A DNA stretch of 7,636 bases from an uncultured Clostridia bacterium (GCA_947303145.1 CAMYXB010000046.1:1-7636); one strand, 5' to 3'; numbered from the stretch's first letter, positions 1 to 7,581 are shown. Numbers and translations are program-made. The notes: generated by a model not told the origin, from the letters alone.

Positions 1-3000
1 GAGGAAGTCCTCGGCAGTCTTCTCTAAAACGACGTCTCCATATACTTCACTGCCCACTACATCTATCTTGATGTCAAATGACCTGCTCTCCCACCTAGCT
101 GTAAGAGACACATTATTGGTCGGCATGGTGAACGAACTAGCGATGACAGCATCTGTGTCATCTCTGTAGTAGCCAGCATAGCTGTATAGCAGAGGATAAT
201 TCTCGTCTATCGCTCTGTGCTCGGCATCTGTGCTATTTATTATGTCTGTATTTATCAGTCCGACACTCTCGCCCCATGGGACAAAGAATGTGAGTGTGGT
301 GACTGGGGAATATCTATAGCCTATGACTACATCACTGGCATTCTTTATCTCGAATACATCTTCGCCAAGGGTGACACCCTCTGCAAGTCTGATATAATTG
401 CCAGAGAACACGCCATCAAAGGTGAACACCACAGTATATTTCTGCTTATCAAAGTGGACATAAGCATTGTAGACTTTCTTATAACCCTCATATTCGTCAG
501 GGTCGAACAAAGACACACTCTCGCCATCTGGTGACTCCATAGAAATGTATGTGAATTGATATAATTCCTTCACTGCGCCATCACCTAGGGCTCCCACTAG
601 GTCCACTGTCTTGCCATATTCCAAGGCGTATGTGGATAGGACGGAGGAAGTGTCGCTCACATCATAGAAGTTGATGGTGATGTTGTCTCCGCTGTATGCA
701 AGATAAACATTGGCACTATGACAGCCCTCTTCTCTAAGGGCAACAAAGGTGCTGTCGTCCACATAGATATCCTTGTCAAATTCAAGGCTCTTGCTAGATG
801 AGAAAGTCCCGTCCAATATGGCTCTAATATGGTGATAAGGGTAGAAGAAAGTGCTCTCCTCGTCTTTGATAGATACAGTGTCTCTATTCCCGTCATATTC
901 TATGCCAAGCACTTTGCCATCATTATCCAGAGAGAATTTCACCACACTACCCATAGGCACTGTGTATGAAATAATGTTGTTTTCTACAAGATTGGAGTTG
1001 AGGACAATGTCCACCAATTCTGCATAGTAGACTTGATATGTATATGTCTTGCTCTCGGTGCATTTGATGACACCTGACACCACCTCATTGCTGTCAAGGT
1101 CGATCACTCCCGTGTATCTATGATAATCGTAGGTTATATCTTCGGCAGTAGGTAGACTGAAGCCCTTATCTGTGCCGTTGCCAAGATACACGTGTAGTGT
1201 GATGAGCTTGGTAGTGGCGTTGTATGACCACGTCTCCACGCCCTCTTGCTCGTCATAGAGAGTGGTGTCCACGAGATCTCCACCGTTGAGGTCAATGGTC
1301 ACCTCGGTTGTCCTGTTGGAGAAATTGGCAAATAAAGTGAGAGTGTAGGAATATTCTCCCAGTGATGACACTTGCTTGAGGCCATAATCTGTGTGGAGAG
1401 TGAGTTTTTCGCCAATATCCACATAGAATATGCTATCGTCCATGAGATAGTAGTATCCCACGAGTTCATTGTATGGGAGAGAATAGCCCACATCTGTGAT
1501 AGTGAACAAGTCTTTATAATATCTCAAGCCGTCTACGACCACCTTGCCACCAGAGCCATAACTGGCACCTGCGCTTAGCGAATCTTCGTCTAGTTCATAG
1601 GTCACAGTGACAGAGGCATAAGAGAACAGCTCGTAAAGAGTGGTCACTTTGCTAGTCAATATAAAGTCGCTATCGCTTATTACTAGATTGCTTGCGTCCT
1701 CTTTGTCTGCAAAATATTCCTTGGTCAATGTCCAGCCGGAGAAATTGTATCCGCTCTTGATAGGCAGAGAGCCGACTTTGGCAAAATACACACTTCTGGC
1801 GTTGAAGCTCTTGACAAGTCCGCTCTGTGTAATCTCCAGCGTGGTGTTGTCGTTGCTATCCTTGAATATAATGGTGAAGTCTTCCACCTTCCACACTGCA
1901 TAGAGGGAATTGTCATCTGTCACGACATAAGAGGTGATGACACTGCCATTGCTGTCACTCTTCCAGCCAGTTTGAGCATACATCTCCTCATAGCCTTGTG
2001 GTGGGAAGAACTTGATGCTCTGCAGGGCAGAATAATTGAGAGTCTGTCCCAAGACATAAGTCTCTTCGAAGTAGTTCTGGCACTCCTTGGTGGTCTCTCC
2101 TCCGTCTGTGGTGTAAGAGGTGGCACCCACTTCGCCTAGGTCGGCAGAGTCATGATAGAATGACACCTTGGTGGTGAACACTGCATACAATATGGCGGTG
2201 TTGCCCACATATTCACCCATCATATCCTCATCTATGAGCACTATTTTCTCTCTACCATCACCACTGCCATACAAAGTGCCACTACTTAATATCTGGCTAT
2301 TGATGTCGCTGTCATTCGTTATGCTCCAGCCCACGAAAGTAAGCAGGGCAGAAGATGAAGCGAATGAATCTATTGCTTGACCTGTGAGGTCGAAAGAGGC
2401 GAACTTGTGACCAAATCCGTCATAGCTCACATCTACAGTCATGCTGAATGTGCTGGCTAAAGCGGAGATAGAGCCATGTCCCTTGTTGAGTGTGAGATAA
2501 TATAGTTCCACCCAACTGGCCTCAACGTTCTGCGTGCCAAGGGCGTCAAAGTCGCTAGGAGTGACAGAATTGTTCAGCCTATATGTATATCTTCCGTCAA
2601 CAGTCCCCTTGACGATGGTCGCCACGTCACTATCTGTGACAAGGCCCACTCTATCATCACCGACTTTGCCCTCGCCCATGAGTCTGTGCCCTCTCTTTTC
2701 TAGAGTGGTGGACACAAGGGTTATGCCACTTCTCAGCTGTGAATATGTGGCTACATATATTTGATTGCCCTCGTCATCGAGTTTGAACTGCTCATAGTTA
2801 TCATGAGGGACGAGAGTGTATCTAGGGAATTCTCTAGTGCTATAACTAGCATCTCCTCTCAATACCTTTATCTCGTATGTCTTCTCGACGAACAAGCACT
2901 CCAGCATGATGCCCTTGTCTCCGTCATTATCCCTCGCCTCGAAGTCCTCTTGACAGAACACAGAGCCCGATGCTGGCACGCCAAAATACACCACAGCATC

Positions 3001-6000
3001 TGTGGAGAATGTCGCACTGTATTCTCTATTTTGACTATCTATATAATGATAAGTAAATCCAACTAATGTCTTGAACAGCCCGTCACTATCGTCCTGTATC
3101 TCAAAGTCTCCGTCATACAGTTCGCCTAGGTCAGCAAAATTGTTGAATTGATACTCGCCACTAGAATATGTTCCGTCATGATGCTTAATCTTGAGTAGAT
3201 ATGTTGCGCCAGAGCAAAGTGAATAGAATCTCACGTCCATATTGCTCACGACGAATCTCTCTCCCGCCTTGTAGAAACCGAGAGAGTGGAGTTCTTCATC
3301 GGTCATGGTGCTGTCGTAGTCCTCCACAGCCACATTAGATGACAGACTCCATGTGAGGAATTGTAGATTGTTGGCAGACACATCGATATAGTCCTCTATG
3401 TCTGGCATCACTATGCTCTGCTCACTAGATATAGCCTGCACTGGCACTTCCTTGTTGGGATAGACGTGGGTGTCATAACTAGATGAGGCGTATACATAGT
3501 CACTTCCACCAGCATAGTTGAATTGAACCTTGTATGAAAGCACACAATAAACGCTATAACTGAGATATTCCTTGCCTTGATAATATACCTTGGTCATCTC
3601 TCCAGCGTTAGGCTGACGAAGTGGGAGCGTGAAAACTCTCTCCCCGCTCACATCTGTGTAGAAATATGCAGTGTCTCCATCAATGATGTATTCCACCTCG
3701 TTATTAGCACCGCTTTGAGGAAGATTGCCTCGGCTGTATGACAAGAGCATACTCCCTTCCGCTAGGGCGCTCTCGACATCGTCTATGTATATTGGAGTGT
3801 AGGAAGACGCTCCCTTGTTGCCATAGACATTGACTATCATTCCCTTGTATCTAAATGTAGGAGTCATGGTGAATGTTCTGCCCACATTGCTAGGCTCTCT
3901 TGACACCACACTGCCTGCGAAAGTGATTGAATCGGAGAATCTCTCCTCTCCGCCATTTAGACTAAAACCACCGAAGTAATATTCTGGGGCTATGGTATAG
4001 ACTAGGGAGCCGTCCTTTTCCTTAGGCAGAGAAAGTGTAGCACCAAAAGACACCCATACACTCTCTATGGGCTCCATGGTCATGTCATAACTTGTATTAG
4101 GTGCAAAAGTGACAAGATAATGCAGTGCATATAGGCTGATATCTCCTGTAAGTACAATCTTCTCTCCTACATTATATATATTCCCGCTCTCTTGCACCAC
4201 GCTAACAGAGGAAAATTTGCTGAAAGTGAAAGACTGAAGCCCCTCTACACCCTGCAGTTCCTTGCCAGTTAAGGTGTAATATTGCTCCCATTCCCCTTGC
4301 AAGTCTTTCTGTCTTGATGCAAGGATTAGAGCGTTGTCTATTCTGGTAGAATCGGCATAAATTGTGACAGAATATTTCTTGGTCCACTTGGCATAAAGGT
4401 TCATATCGTCTGTGAGATATTCTCTCATATTGTCAAGGTCGTAGTCTACGCTCCCTCCGTCCTTGTCAAAAGACCAACCATCGAAGAAATATCCGTCTCT
4501 AGTGGGATTGTCTATCAAGTCAATGGCGTTGTCCTTGTCGTATTGGTCAGTATAGGAGTAAGTGTCACTATATGTATTGTCTCCGTCACTATATTCTCCG
4601 CCACCTAGGTCATAGGTTATGGTAAAATCTCTCTTGTCCCATTCTGCCTTGAAGTTCTCTATATCCTCACCGGCATACAATTTGTCTCCGTCCTCTAGTT
4701 CTCCTATCTTATTGCCGTCTTTGTCGAGAATGTCTATCTTGTCTAGCTTGTATCCCTCTTTGACGAATTCGAATGTATCGAGGAGATTGCCATCTTCGTC
4801 ATAGAGTTCGACCATTATCTTGGTCTTATTGCCCTCTTCCTTGGTCGTGAACTTGACCTGAATCTCTGTGCCATAAGGCAAGTCATAGCCCAGTCTCCTG
4901 TCATTGTCGTCATCGAATTCTCCATCGAGGTGGACATTGTTGCCCTCCCATGCAAGAGAGAGGGAGATAACTCTATCTCCGCTGACTACAGCGCTGTCCT
5001 CTACATTGACACCGAATTCACCCAAAGCAGACAGAGTCCTATATCCTGTGCCTGTGGACATGATGTATGCTCCACTGCTTGGTGCAGAATAATGCTCTCT
5101 CTCGAATTTAGGTAGTCTAAAGGTGGCTCCCTCTATGAGTGAAGTGATGGTCAAAGTCCTTTCCACCTCATCGAAGTAGACGTCAATATTGGCTAAATCG
5201 TAGAAATATTCCCTATCTCCTGCCTCGAGATTGAGCTTGAGATCCACAAAGAGCAATATATAAGACACATTGTCCTCATAGAAAACACCTGACAGCCAAT
5301 CAACTATGCTATATGAAGAATCTTCGTTATACTTAAAGACATTGTTGTTGTCGAAACTGACACTATTGATATGGTCTATGTCTAGTCTGCTGTTATCCTC
5401 GAGGTCGATAGTCACCTTGTCTATAATCTGCTTGTATATGGCATAAAGGACGAATTCTCCCTTTTCCTCTACATAAGTGTCATCACCCAAAACGAATGAA
5501 GTGCTGTCTGTCAAAAGCACGACATCTCCGTCTAGGGCTTTCCTTGTATTGAATCCAACTAGGGCATATCCGTCACGACTAAGGTCAAGCCCTGCTTCCT
5601 CTAGTCTGTCACTTAGGACCTTCTCCTCACCAAGTGAGACTACTAGGCTGCCTATAACTCTGGTGTCGTCCTCGCTGCTGTAAATATTGAGAGAAGAGGA
5701 AGATGTGGACCACACTGCATAGAATGTGATGGACCTACTCCCCTCCAAAAGCTCTCTATCCAGCACTATGCTAGAGCCAGCAGGGAAAAGAGCGCTCTCG
5801 CTGTATGTATCCTCTGTCTCGCTGGATAGAGTCCAGCCGATGAAGTGGTGATACACTGGTCTTTTCATGCCCTGATTCATGAGAGTGTCATATGTAGGGA
5901 GATTGTAAGTCAGTCCATAAGTGAAGTCAGGAGAAGTAATCTCCACATCTACGTAATCTTGTGGATTATAAATCTCTGTCATAGGGGCATAATACTCCCT

Positions 6001-6630
6001 CACTGTGTGAGTATTGGAGTTATACTTGATATTGATGACTTGTGAGTCATATTCCACCACAAAAACAGTGTCTTGTCTAGGTGTGGCGATATGGCTGGAC
6101 GTGTCATACTTCGTCTCAGAGGCACCCACAGCATAGAAGCTGGCTAGACTAAAGTAATCTCTAAGGAACTGAGCAAAAGTCTCCACATTGATGTCTGTGG
6201 GGTCTGTGGATATGGCATTGTTGACTAGACTATATGGGTAGATATTGTTGCTATCGTGATATGACCTATTCACGAAGTCTTGCAACAACTCCTCAACTGA
6301 GGAAAAGTCTATCTCCTCAGTATAGAATTTGGTGGAAATCTCACCCACATACAAGTATCTGCCTGAACCATAAGTGAACTTGTCCTCCACGATGAATGTG
6401 GACTTGATGTCGGCTAGGTCATATGTAGCATAGAGTTTGACATCATTTTTGATAGGTCCTGGGACAAAGGCTGTGCCGTCCTCATATGTCCAGCCAGTAA
6501 AGTGAACCAAAGTCTTGTCTCCCTCTTCAATATCTTGTGGAGTATAAGGGTTAAGATATGTCCCCTCTTGCAGTTCGTATTCTCCCGCATTGGCGAAAGG
6601 ACCCGTCTCAAAAGACACTTTATACATCTT
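1..6630 (-). repeat. Array of about 20 diverged List-Bact/InlB-like beta-repeat domains (protein residues 204-2413)
   Basis: I marked each unit by its last strand, usually L/F-Y-A-x-W/Y/F. Unit ends fall near residues 273, 510, 602, 690, 764, 867, 952, 1041, 1131, 1232, 1342, 1450, 1578, 1688, 1783, 1872, 1973, 2075, 2169, 2263 and 2383. Most are spaced 75-130 residues apart; the first interval is longer because of an insert. The best matches to the family are units ending at 273, 510, 952, 1688, 1783, 1872 and 2383, the last with the typical sequence FTMPTNNVSLTARW. Units ending near 690, 1131, 1232, 2169 and 2263 are assigned by spacing and weak motif only. In several units the core Trp is replaced by Phe or Tyr (563, 1092, 1395, 1929, 2357). 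Units share little DNA identity, so this is an old array rather than a recent amplification. Confidence 0.82.
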
Positions 6631-7239
6631 GGGTGGAATCATCATCACACCCACTATGATGCCTATGACAGAGATAAAAATCAAGGCAATCGTGGCAATG
6701 ATAAGCAGCTTCTTTTTGCTGACTTTCTTCCCGCCACCCTTATTATCCGCCTTGTTATTTATGTCTTCTGACTCTTTCTCTAAAGTGGGTGGAGTCTGTG
6801 GCACCACTGCTCTCACTTGCTGAGGTCGCACTCCCTGAGGTGTAGGTTGAGGCCTTGCTCCCACATTCCCTTGTGGACGAGGAGCACTCTGAGGCACCAC
6901 ACCCGTCTTGGGTGGCACTGGAGGGACTGGATTCTGCCCTGCTGGAGTGGCGGGACGTGGGCTCACTGACGGACTCCCCGGCACACTTGGTCTAGGGGCA
7001 GCAGGAGTAGGACGAGAGCCTTGTGGCATAGGACGAGGGGACACCCCCTGCGACATAGGACGTGGAGCCCCTTGAGGCGTGGGACGAGGGGCCCCACTTG
7101 GAGTGGAACCTTGAGCCCTTTGCGGAGTGGGCGTCATACCAGCGGGCCTGCCTGCCTGCACTGGCCTCTGTGGAAGAGGTCGCCTTGGTGGCAATCCTGT
7201 GCCATTTGCTCCATTGTTTACCCTATTTTTGTCGTCCAT
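1..7239 (-). CDS. Giant type II membrane-anchored surface protein with InlB-type (Listeria-Bacteroides) beta-repeats, 3' end outside window
   Basis: The frame is open for 2413 codons with no in-frame stop and is cut by the window edge. The ATG start is fixed by GGGAGG six bases upstream. The frame extends only to a stop at 7285-7287, with no ATG, GTG or TTG between. Residues 1-153 are a Pro/Arg/Gln-rich tail, 154-177 a charged linker, 178-201 a single hydrophobic helix, and 204-2413 a chain of about 20 domains. Clear core motifs are FTGW (250), FIGW (469), FFDGW (922), FVGW (1638), QTGW (1759) and FSGW (1836). Closing motifs include LYATY (269), FYAVW (506), LYAKW (948), LYAVW (1779) and LTARW (2379). 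In known proteins such repeats form small beta-grasp-like modules on cell surfaces. No enzyme domain, and no sortase or S-layer signal, is visible, but the C-terminus is missing. An adhesin or stalk role is inferred; the ligand is unknown. The family call is firm and the function is not. Confidence 0.93.
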   Translation of the reverse strand, partial: MDDKNRVNNGANGTGLPPRRPLPQRPVQAGRPAGMTPTPQRAQGSTPSGAPRPTPQGAPRPMSQGVSPRPMPQGSRPTPAAPRPSVPGSPSVSPRPATPAGQNPVPPVPPKTGVVPQSAPRPQGNVGARPQPTPQGVRPQQVRAVVPQTPPTLEKESEDINNKADNKGGGKKVSKKKLLIIATIALIFISVIGIIVGVMMIPPKMYKVSFETGPFANAGEYELQEGTYLNPYTPQDIEEGDKTLVHFTGWTYEDGTAFVPGPIKNDVKLYATYDLADIKSTFIVEDKFTYGSGRYLYVGEISTKFYTEEIDFSSVEELLQDFVNRSYHDSNNIYPYSLVNNAISTDPTDINVETFAQFLRDYFSLASFYAVGASETKYDTSSHIATPRQDTVFVVEYDSQVINIKYNSNTHTVREYYAPMTEIYNPQDYVDVEITSPDFTYGLTYNLPTYDTLMNQGMKRPVYHHFIGWTLSSETEDTYSESALFPAGSSIVLDRELLEGSRSITFYAVWSTSSSSLNIYSSEDDTRVIGSLVVSLGEEKVLSDRLEEAGLDLSRDGYALVGFNTRKALDGDVVLLTDSTSFVLGDDTYVEEKGEFVLYAIYKQIIDKVTIDLEDNSRLDIDHINSVSFDNNNVFKYNEDSSYSIVDWLSGVFYEDNVSYILLFVDLKLNLEAGDREYFYDLANIDVYFDEVERTLTITSLIEGATFRLPKFEREHYSAPSSGAYIMSTGTGYRTLSALGEFGVNVEDSAVVSGDRVISLSLAWEGNNVHLDGEFDDDNDRRLGYDLPYGTEIQVKFTTKEEGNKTKIMVELYDEDGNLLDTFEFVKEGYKLDKIDILDKDGNKIGELEDGDKLYAGEDIENFKAEWDKRDFTITYDLGGGEYSDGDNTYSDTYSYTDQYDKDNAIDLIDNPTRDGYFFDGWSFDKDGGSVDYDLDNMREYLTDDMNLYAKWTKKYSVTIYADSTRIDNALILASRQKDLQGEWEQYYTLTGKELQGVEGLQSFTFSKFSSVSVVQESGNIYNVGEKIVLTGDISLYALHYLVTFAPNTSYDMTMEPIESVWVSFGATLSLPKEKDGSLVYTIAPEYYFGGFSLNGGEERFSDSITFAGSVVSREPSNVGRTFTMTPTFRYKGMIVNVYGNKGASSYTPIYIDDVESALAEGSMLLSYSRGNLPQSGANNEVEYIIDGDTAYFYTDVSGERVFTLPLRQPNAGEMTKVYYQGKEYLSYSVYCVLSYKVQFNYAGGSDYVYASSSYDTHVYPNKEVPVQAISSEQSIVMPDIEDYIDVSANNLQFLTWSLSSNVAVEDYDSTMTDEELHSLGFYKAGERFVVSNMDVRFYSLCSGATYLLKIKHHDGTYSSGEYQFNNFADLGELYDGDFEIQDDSDGLFKTLVGFTYHYIDSQNREYSATFSTDAVVYFGVPASGSVFCQEDFEARDNDGDKGIMLECLFVEKTYEIKVLRGDASYSTREFPRYTLVPHDNYEQFKLDDEGNQIYVATYSQLRSGITLVSTTLEKRGHRLMGEGKVGDDRVGLVTDSDVATIVKGTVDGRYTYRLNNSVTPSDFDALGTQNVEASWVELYYLTLNKGHGSISALASTFSMTVDVSYDGFGHKFASFDLTGQAIDSFASSSALLTFVGWSITNDSDINSQILSSGTLYGSGDGREKIVLIDEDMMGEYVGNTAILYAVFTTKVSFYHDSADLGEVGATSYTTDGGETTKECQNYFEETYVLGQTLNYSALQSIKFFPPQGYEEMYAQTGWKSDSNGSVITSYVVTDDNSLYAVWKVEDFTIIFKDSNDNTTLEITQSGLVKSFNARSVYFAKVGSLPIKSGYNFSGWTLTKEYFADKEDASNLVISDSDFILTSKVTTLYELFSYASVTVTYELDEDSLSAGASYGSGGKVVVDGLRYYKDLFTITDVGYSLPYNELVGYYYLMDDSIFYVDIGEKLTLHTDYGLKQVSSLGEYSYTLTLFANFSNRTTEVTIDLNGGDLVDTTLYDEQEGVETWSYNATTKLITLHVYLGNGTDKGFSLPTAEDITYDYHRYTGVIDLDSNEVVSGVIKCTESKTYTYQVYYAELVDIVLNSNLVENNIISYTVPMGSVVKFSLDNDGKVLGIEYDGNRDTVSIKDEESTFFYPYHHIRAILDGTFSSSKSLEFDKDIYVDDSTFVALREEGCHSANVYLAYSGDNITINFYDVSDTSSVLSTYALEYGKTVDLVGALGDGAVKELYQFTYISMESPDGESVSLFDPDEYEGYKKVYNAYVHFDKQKYTVVFTFDGVFSGNYIRLAEGVTLGEDVFEIKNASDVVIGYRYSPVTTLTFFVPWGESVGLINTDIINSTDAEHRAIDENYPLLYSYAGYYRDDTDAVIASSFTMPTNNVSLTARWESRSFDIKIDVVGSEVYGDVVLEKTAEDFL
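6073..6420 (-). other. Insert of unknown fold between the first and second beta-repeats (residues about 274-389)
   Basis: About 115 residues separate the end of the first repeat (LYATY, 269-273) from the strand-rich start of the next unit near 390. The stretch lacks the GW core and the LYAxW closing strand. It contains two segments that look helical, around 314-325 (SVEELLQDFVNR) and 352-372 (VETFAQFLRDYF and following), unlike the strand-rich repeats around it. I do not recognise the fold. It could be a small membrane-proximal domain or a long loop insertion. Confidence 0.5.
6637..6708 (-). other. Single transmembrane signal-anchor segment (residues 178-201)
   Basis: A 24-residue stretch of Leu, Ile, Val, Ala, Gly, Phe and Met with no charged residue follows a cluster of five Lys (171, 172, 175-177). 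It is followed by PPK and then directly by the first beta-repeat. The basic side is N-terminal, so the positive-inside rule gives N-in, C-out. No cleavage-site motif is evident, and a signal peptide beginning 170 residues into a protein would be unusual, so an uncleaved anchor is favoured. This is the only convincing membrane segment in the 2413 residues. Confidence 0.9.
6949..7098 (-). repeat. Tandem PRP-type low-complexity repeat in the N-terminal tail (residues about 48-97)
   Basis: The protein repeats units of about eight or nine residues such as GAPRPTPQ, GAPRPMSQ and GVSPRPMPQ. The repetition is also visible in DNA: the plus-strand octamer GGACGAGG occurs at 7031-7038 and 7082-7089 (and again at 6875-6882), with one-base variants at 7010-7017, 7058-7065 and 6953-6960. 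Spacings of 24 and 27 bases between 7031, 7058 and 7082 match whole units. Slippage or unequal exchange is the likely origin. The segment is expected to be disordered and lies on the cytosolic side in the inferred topology. Confidence 0.75.
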
Positions 7240-7245
7240 AGTTAT

Positions 7246-7251
7246 CCTCCC
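7246..7251 (-). promoter_or_regulatory. Ribosome binding site GGGAGG for the giant gene
   Basis: Reading on the minus strand, GGGAGG stands six bases before the ATG at 7239. This is near-ideal complementarity and spacing for the 16S rRNA 3' end, and it fixes the start. The next in-frame ATG (residue 35) lies inside the Pro-rich tail with no comparable site. Confidence 0.93.
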
Positions 7252-7266
7252 AAATATTATGCGAAA

Positions 7267-7293
7267 AGAGATTAAAAATATTATTTAATCTCT
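7267..7293 (-). promoter_or_regulatory. 5' leader hairpin, 10-bp perfect stem, 7-nt loop
   Basis: AGAGATTAAA (7267-7276) and TTTAATCTCT (7284-7293) are perfect inverted complements around a 7-base loop. On the transcript this hairpin lies between the predicted transcription start and the ribosome binding site, 15 bases before the GGGAGG. The stem is AU-rich and is followed by only a short run of U before CGC, so it is a weak terminator at best. It may protect the mRNA 5' end or modulate expression. The structure is seen; its role is inferred. Confidence 0.65.
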
Positions 7294-7316
7294 CGCACGC
7301 ACACATGGTTGATTAT

Positions 7317-7345
7317 ATTATAACAATTATTTCTTTATAAGACAA
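7317..7345 (-). promoter_or_regulatory. Sigma-A-type promoter: TTGTCT - 17 bp - TATAAT, with TG extended -10
   Basis: On the minus strand the -35 box TTGTCT (7345-7340) is followed by exactly 17 bases and a consensus -10 TATAAT (7322-7317). The bases just before the -10 are TGT, an extended -10. Transcription would begin near 7310, giving a leader of about 70 nt. The promoter lies downstream of the terminator at 7376-7400, so the gene appears to have its own transcription unit. Confidence 0.82.
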
Positions 7346-7375
7346 ACAAAAACGAGCTTTTTTTACATTTTTTAC

Positions 7376-7400
7376 AAAAAAATCACCTCTTTTGAGGTGA
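7376..7400 (-). terminator. Rho-independent terminator for minus-strand transcription entering from beyond 7636
   Basis: Reading right to left, TCACCTC, an AAAA loop and GAGGTGA form a 7-bp stem (7383-7389 with 7394-7400), followed at once by seven T (7382-7376). On the plus strand the same stem is followed by A-rich sequence, so it works in the minus direction only. It would stop transcription from an upstream gene outside the window before the giant gene's promoter. The stem is short, which limits confidence in its efficiency. Confidence 0.75.
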
Positions 7401-7421
7401 AAAAGAAAAAATATAAATAAA

Positions 7422-7435
7422 CCCAATCAACTACG
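7422..7435. repeat. Possible decayed repeat remnant
   Basis: CCCAATCAACTACG matches CCCATTCGACTACG (7470-7483, entering arm A) at 12 of 14 positions in the same orientation, with little similarity beyond. It may be a remnant of an older copy or chance similarity. Confidence 0.3.
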
Positions 7436-7472
7436 CCACAAAGGGATATATACGTTTGATAAGAATAGACCC

Positions 7473-7560
7473 ATTCGACTACGTTCCGCTATGCTACACT
7501 CCGCTCAGGGTGACATGAATAATATATGTCATTATGAGCGGAGCGGTTGCGAAGTCGAAT
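7473..7560. repeat. Inverted pair of imperfect palindromic intergenic repeats
   Basis: Arm A (7473-7516) and arm B (7526-7560) are inverted copies around a 9-base spacer. Reading A, and the reverse complement of B, the blocks ATTCGACT, CTCCGCTCA and TGACAT match exactly. Copy A carries about nine extra bases in the middle. The pair can fold into a long stem-loop. The ATTCGACT...CTCCGCTCA...TGACA wording resembles a GC-rich intergenic repeat seen across many bacterial genomes; that recognition is from memory and not verified. It probably spreads as a non-autonomous element or forms an RNA structure. Confidence 0.75.
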
Positions 7561-7581
7561 AATCTAAGAACGATAATCTAT

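Noticed and set aside
217..534. Plus-strand open frame of 105 codons
   Set aside because: It lies wholly antisense to the repeat-bearing frame, has no ribosome binding site of note, and shows Cys/Tyr-rich composition typical of a shadow frame.
2761..3066. Plus-strand open frame of 101 codons
   Set aside because: Antisense shadow of residues about 1392-1493. The minus frame carries recognisable repeat motifs and this one carries none.
4381..4842. Calcium-binding loops of the EF-hand or dockerin type (DEDG, DKDG, and DNDGD near residue 1437)
   Set aside because: None has the full spacing of acidic residues and the final Glu/Asp at position 12; treated only as charged turns.
6502..6823. Overlapping plus-strand frames opposite the membrane segment
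   Set aside because: Their apparent hydrophobic stretch is the complement of the real membrane helix and Lys-rich linker; no independent support.
6781..7200. CRISPR array suggested by short regular DNA repeats in the tail
   Set aside because: Repeat units are in frame multiples of three, only about 24-27 bases apart with 8-base cores, and encode a Pro-rich protein segment.
7021..7275. Plus-strand frame rich in Arg, Trp and Thr opposite the Pro-rich tail
   Set aside because: The complement of CCN/CGN repeats gives Trp/Arg/Gly repeats by base composition. It also overlaps the giant gene's start and ribosome binding site.
7267..7293. Leader hairpin as a riboswitch or strong attenuator
   Set aside because: A single AU-rich stem with a short U run and no conserved aptamer motif that I can recognise.
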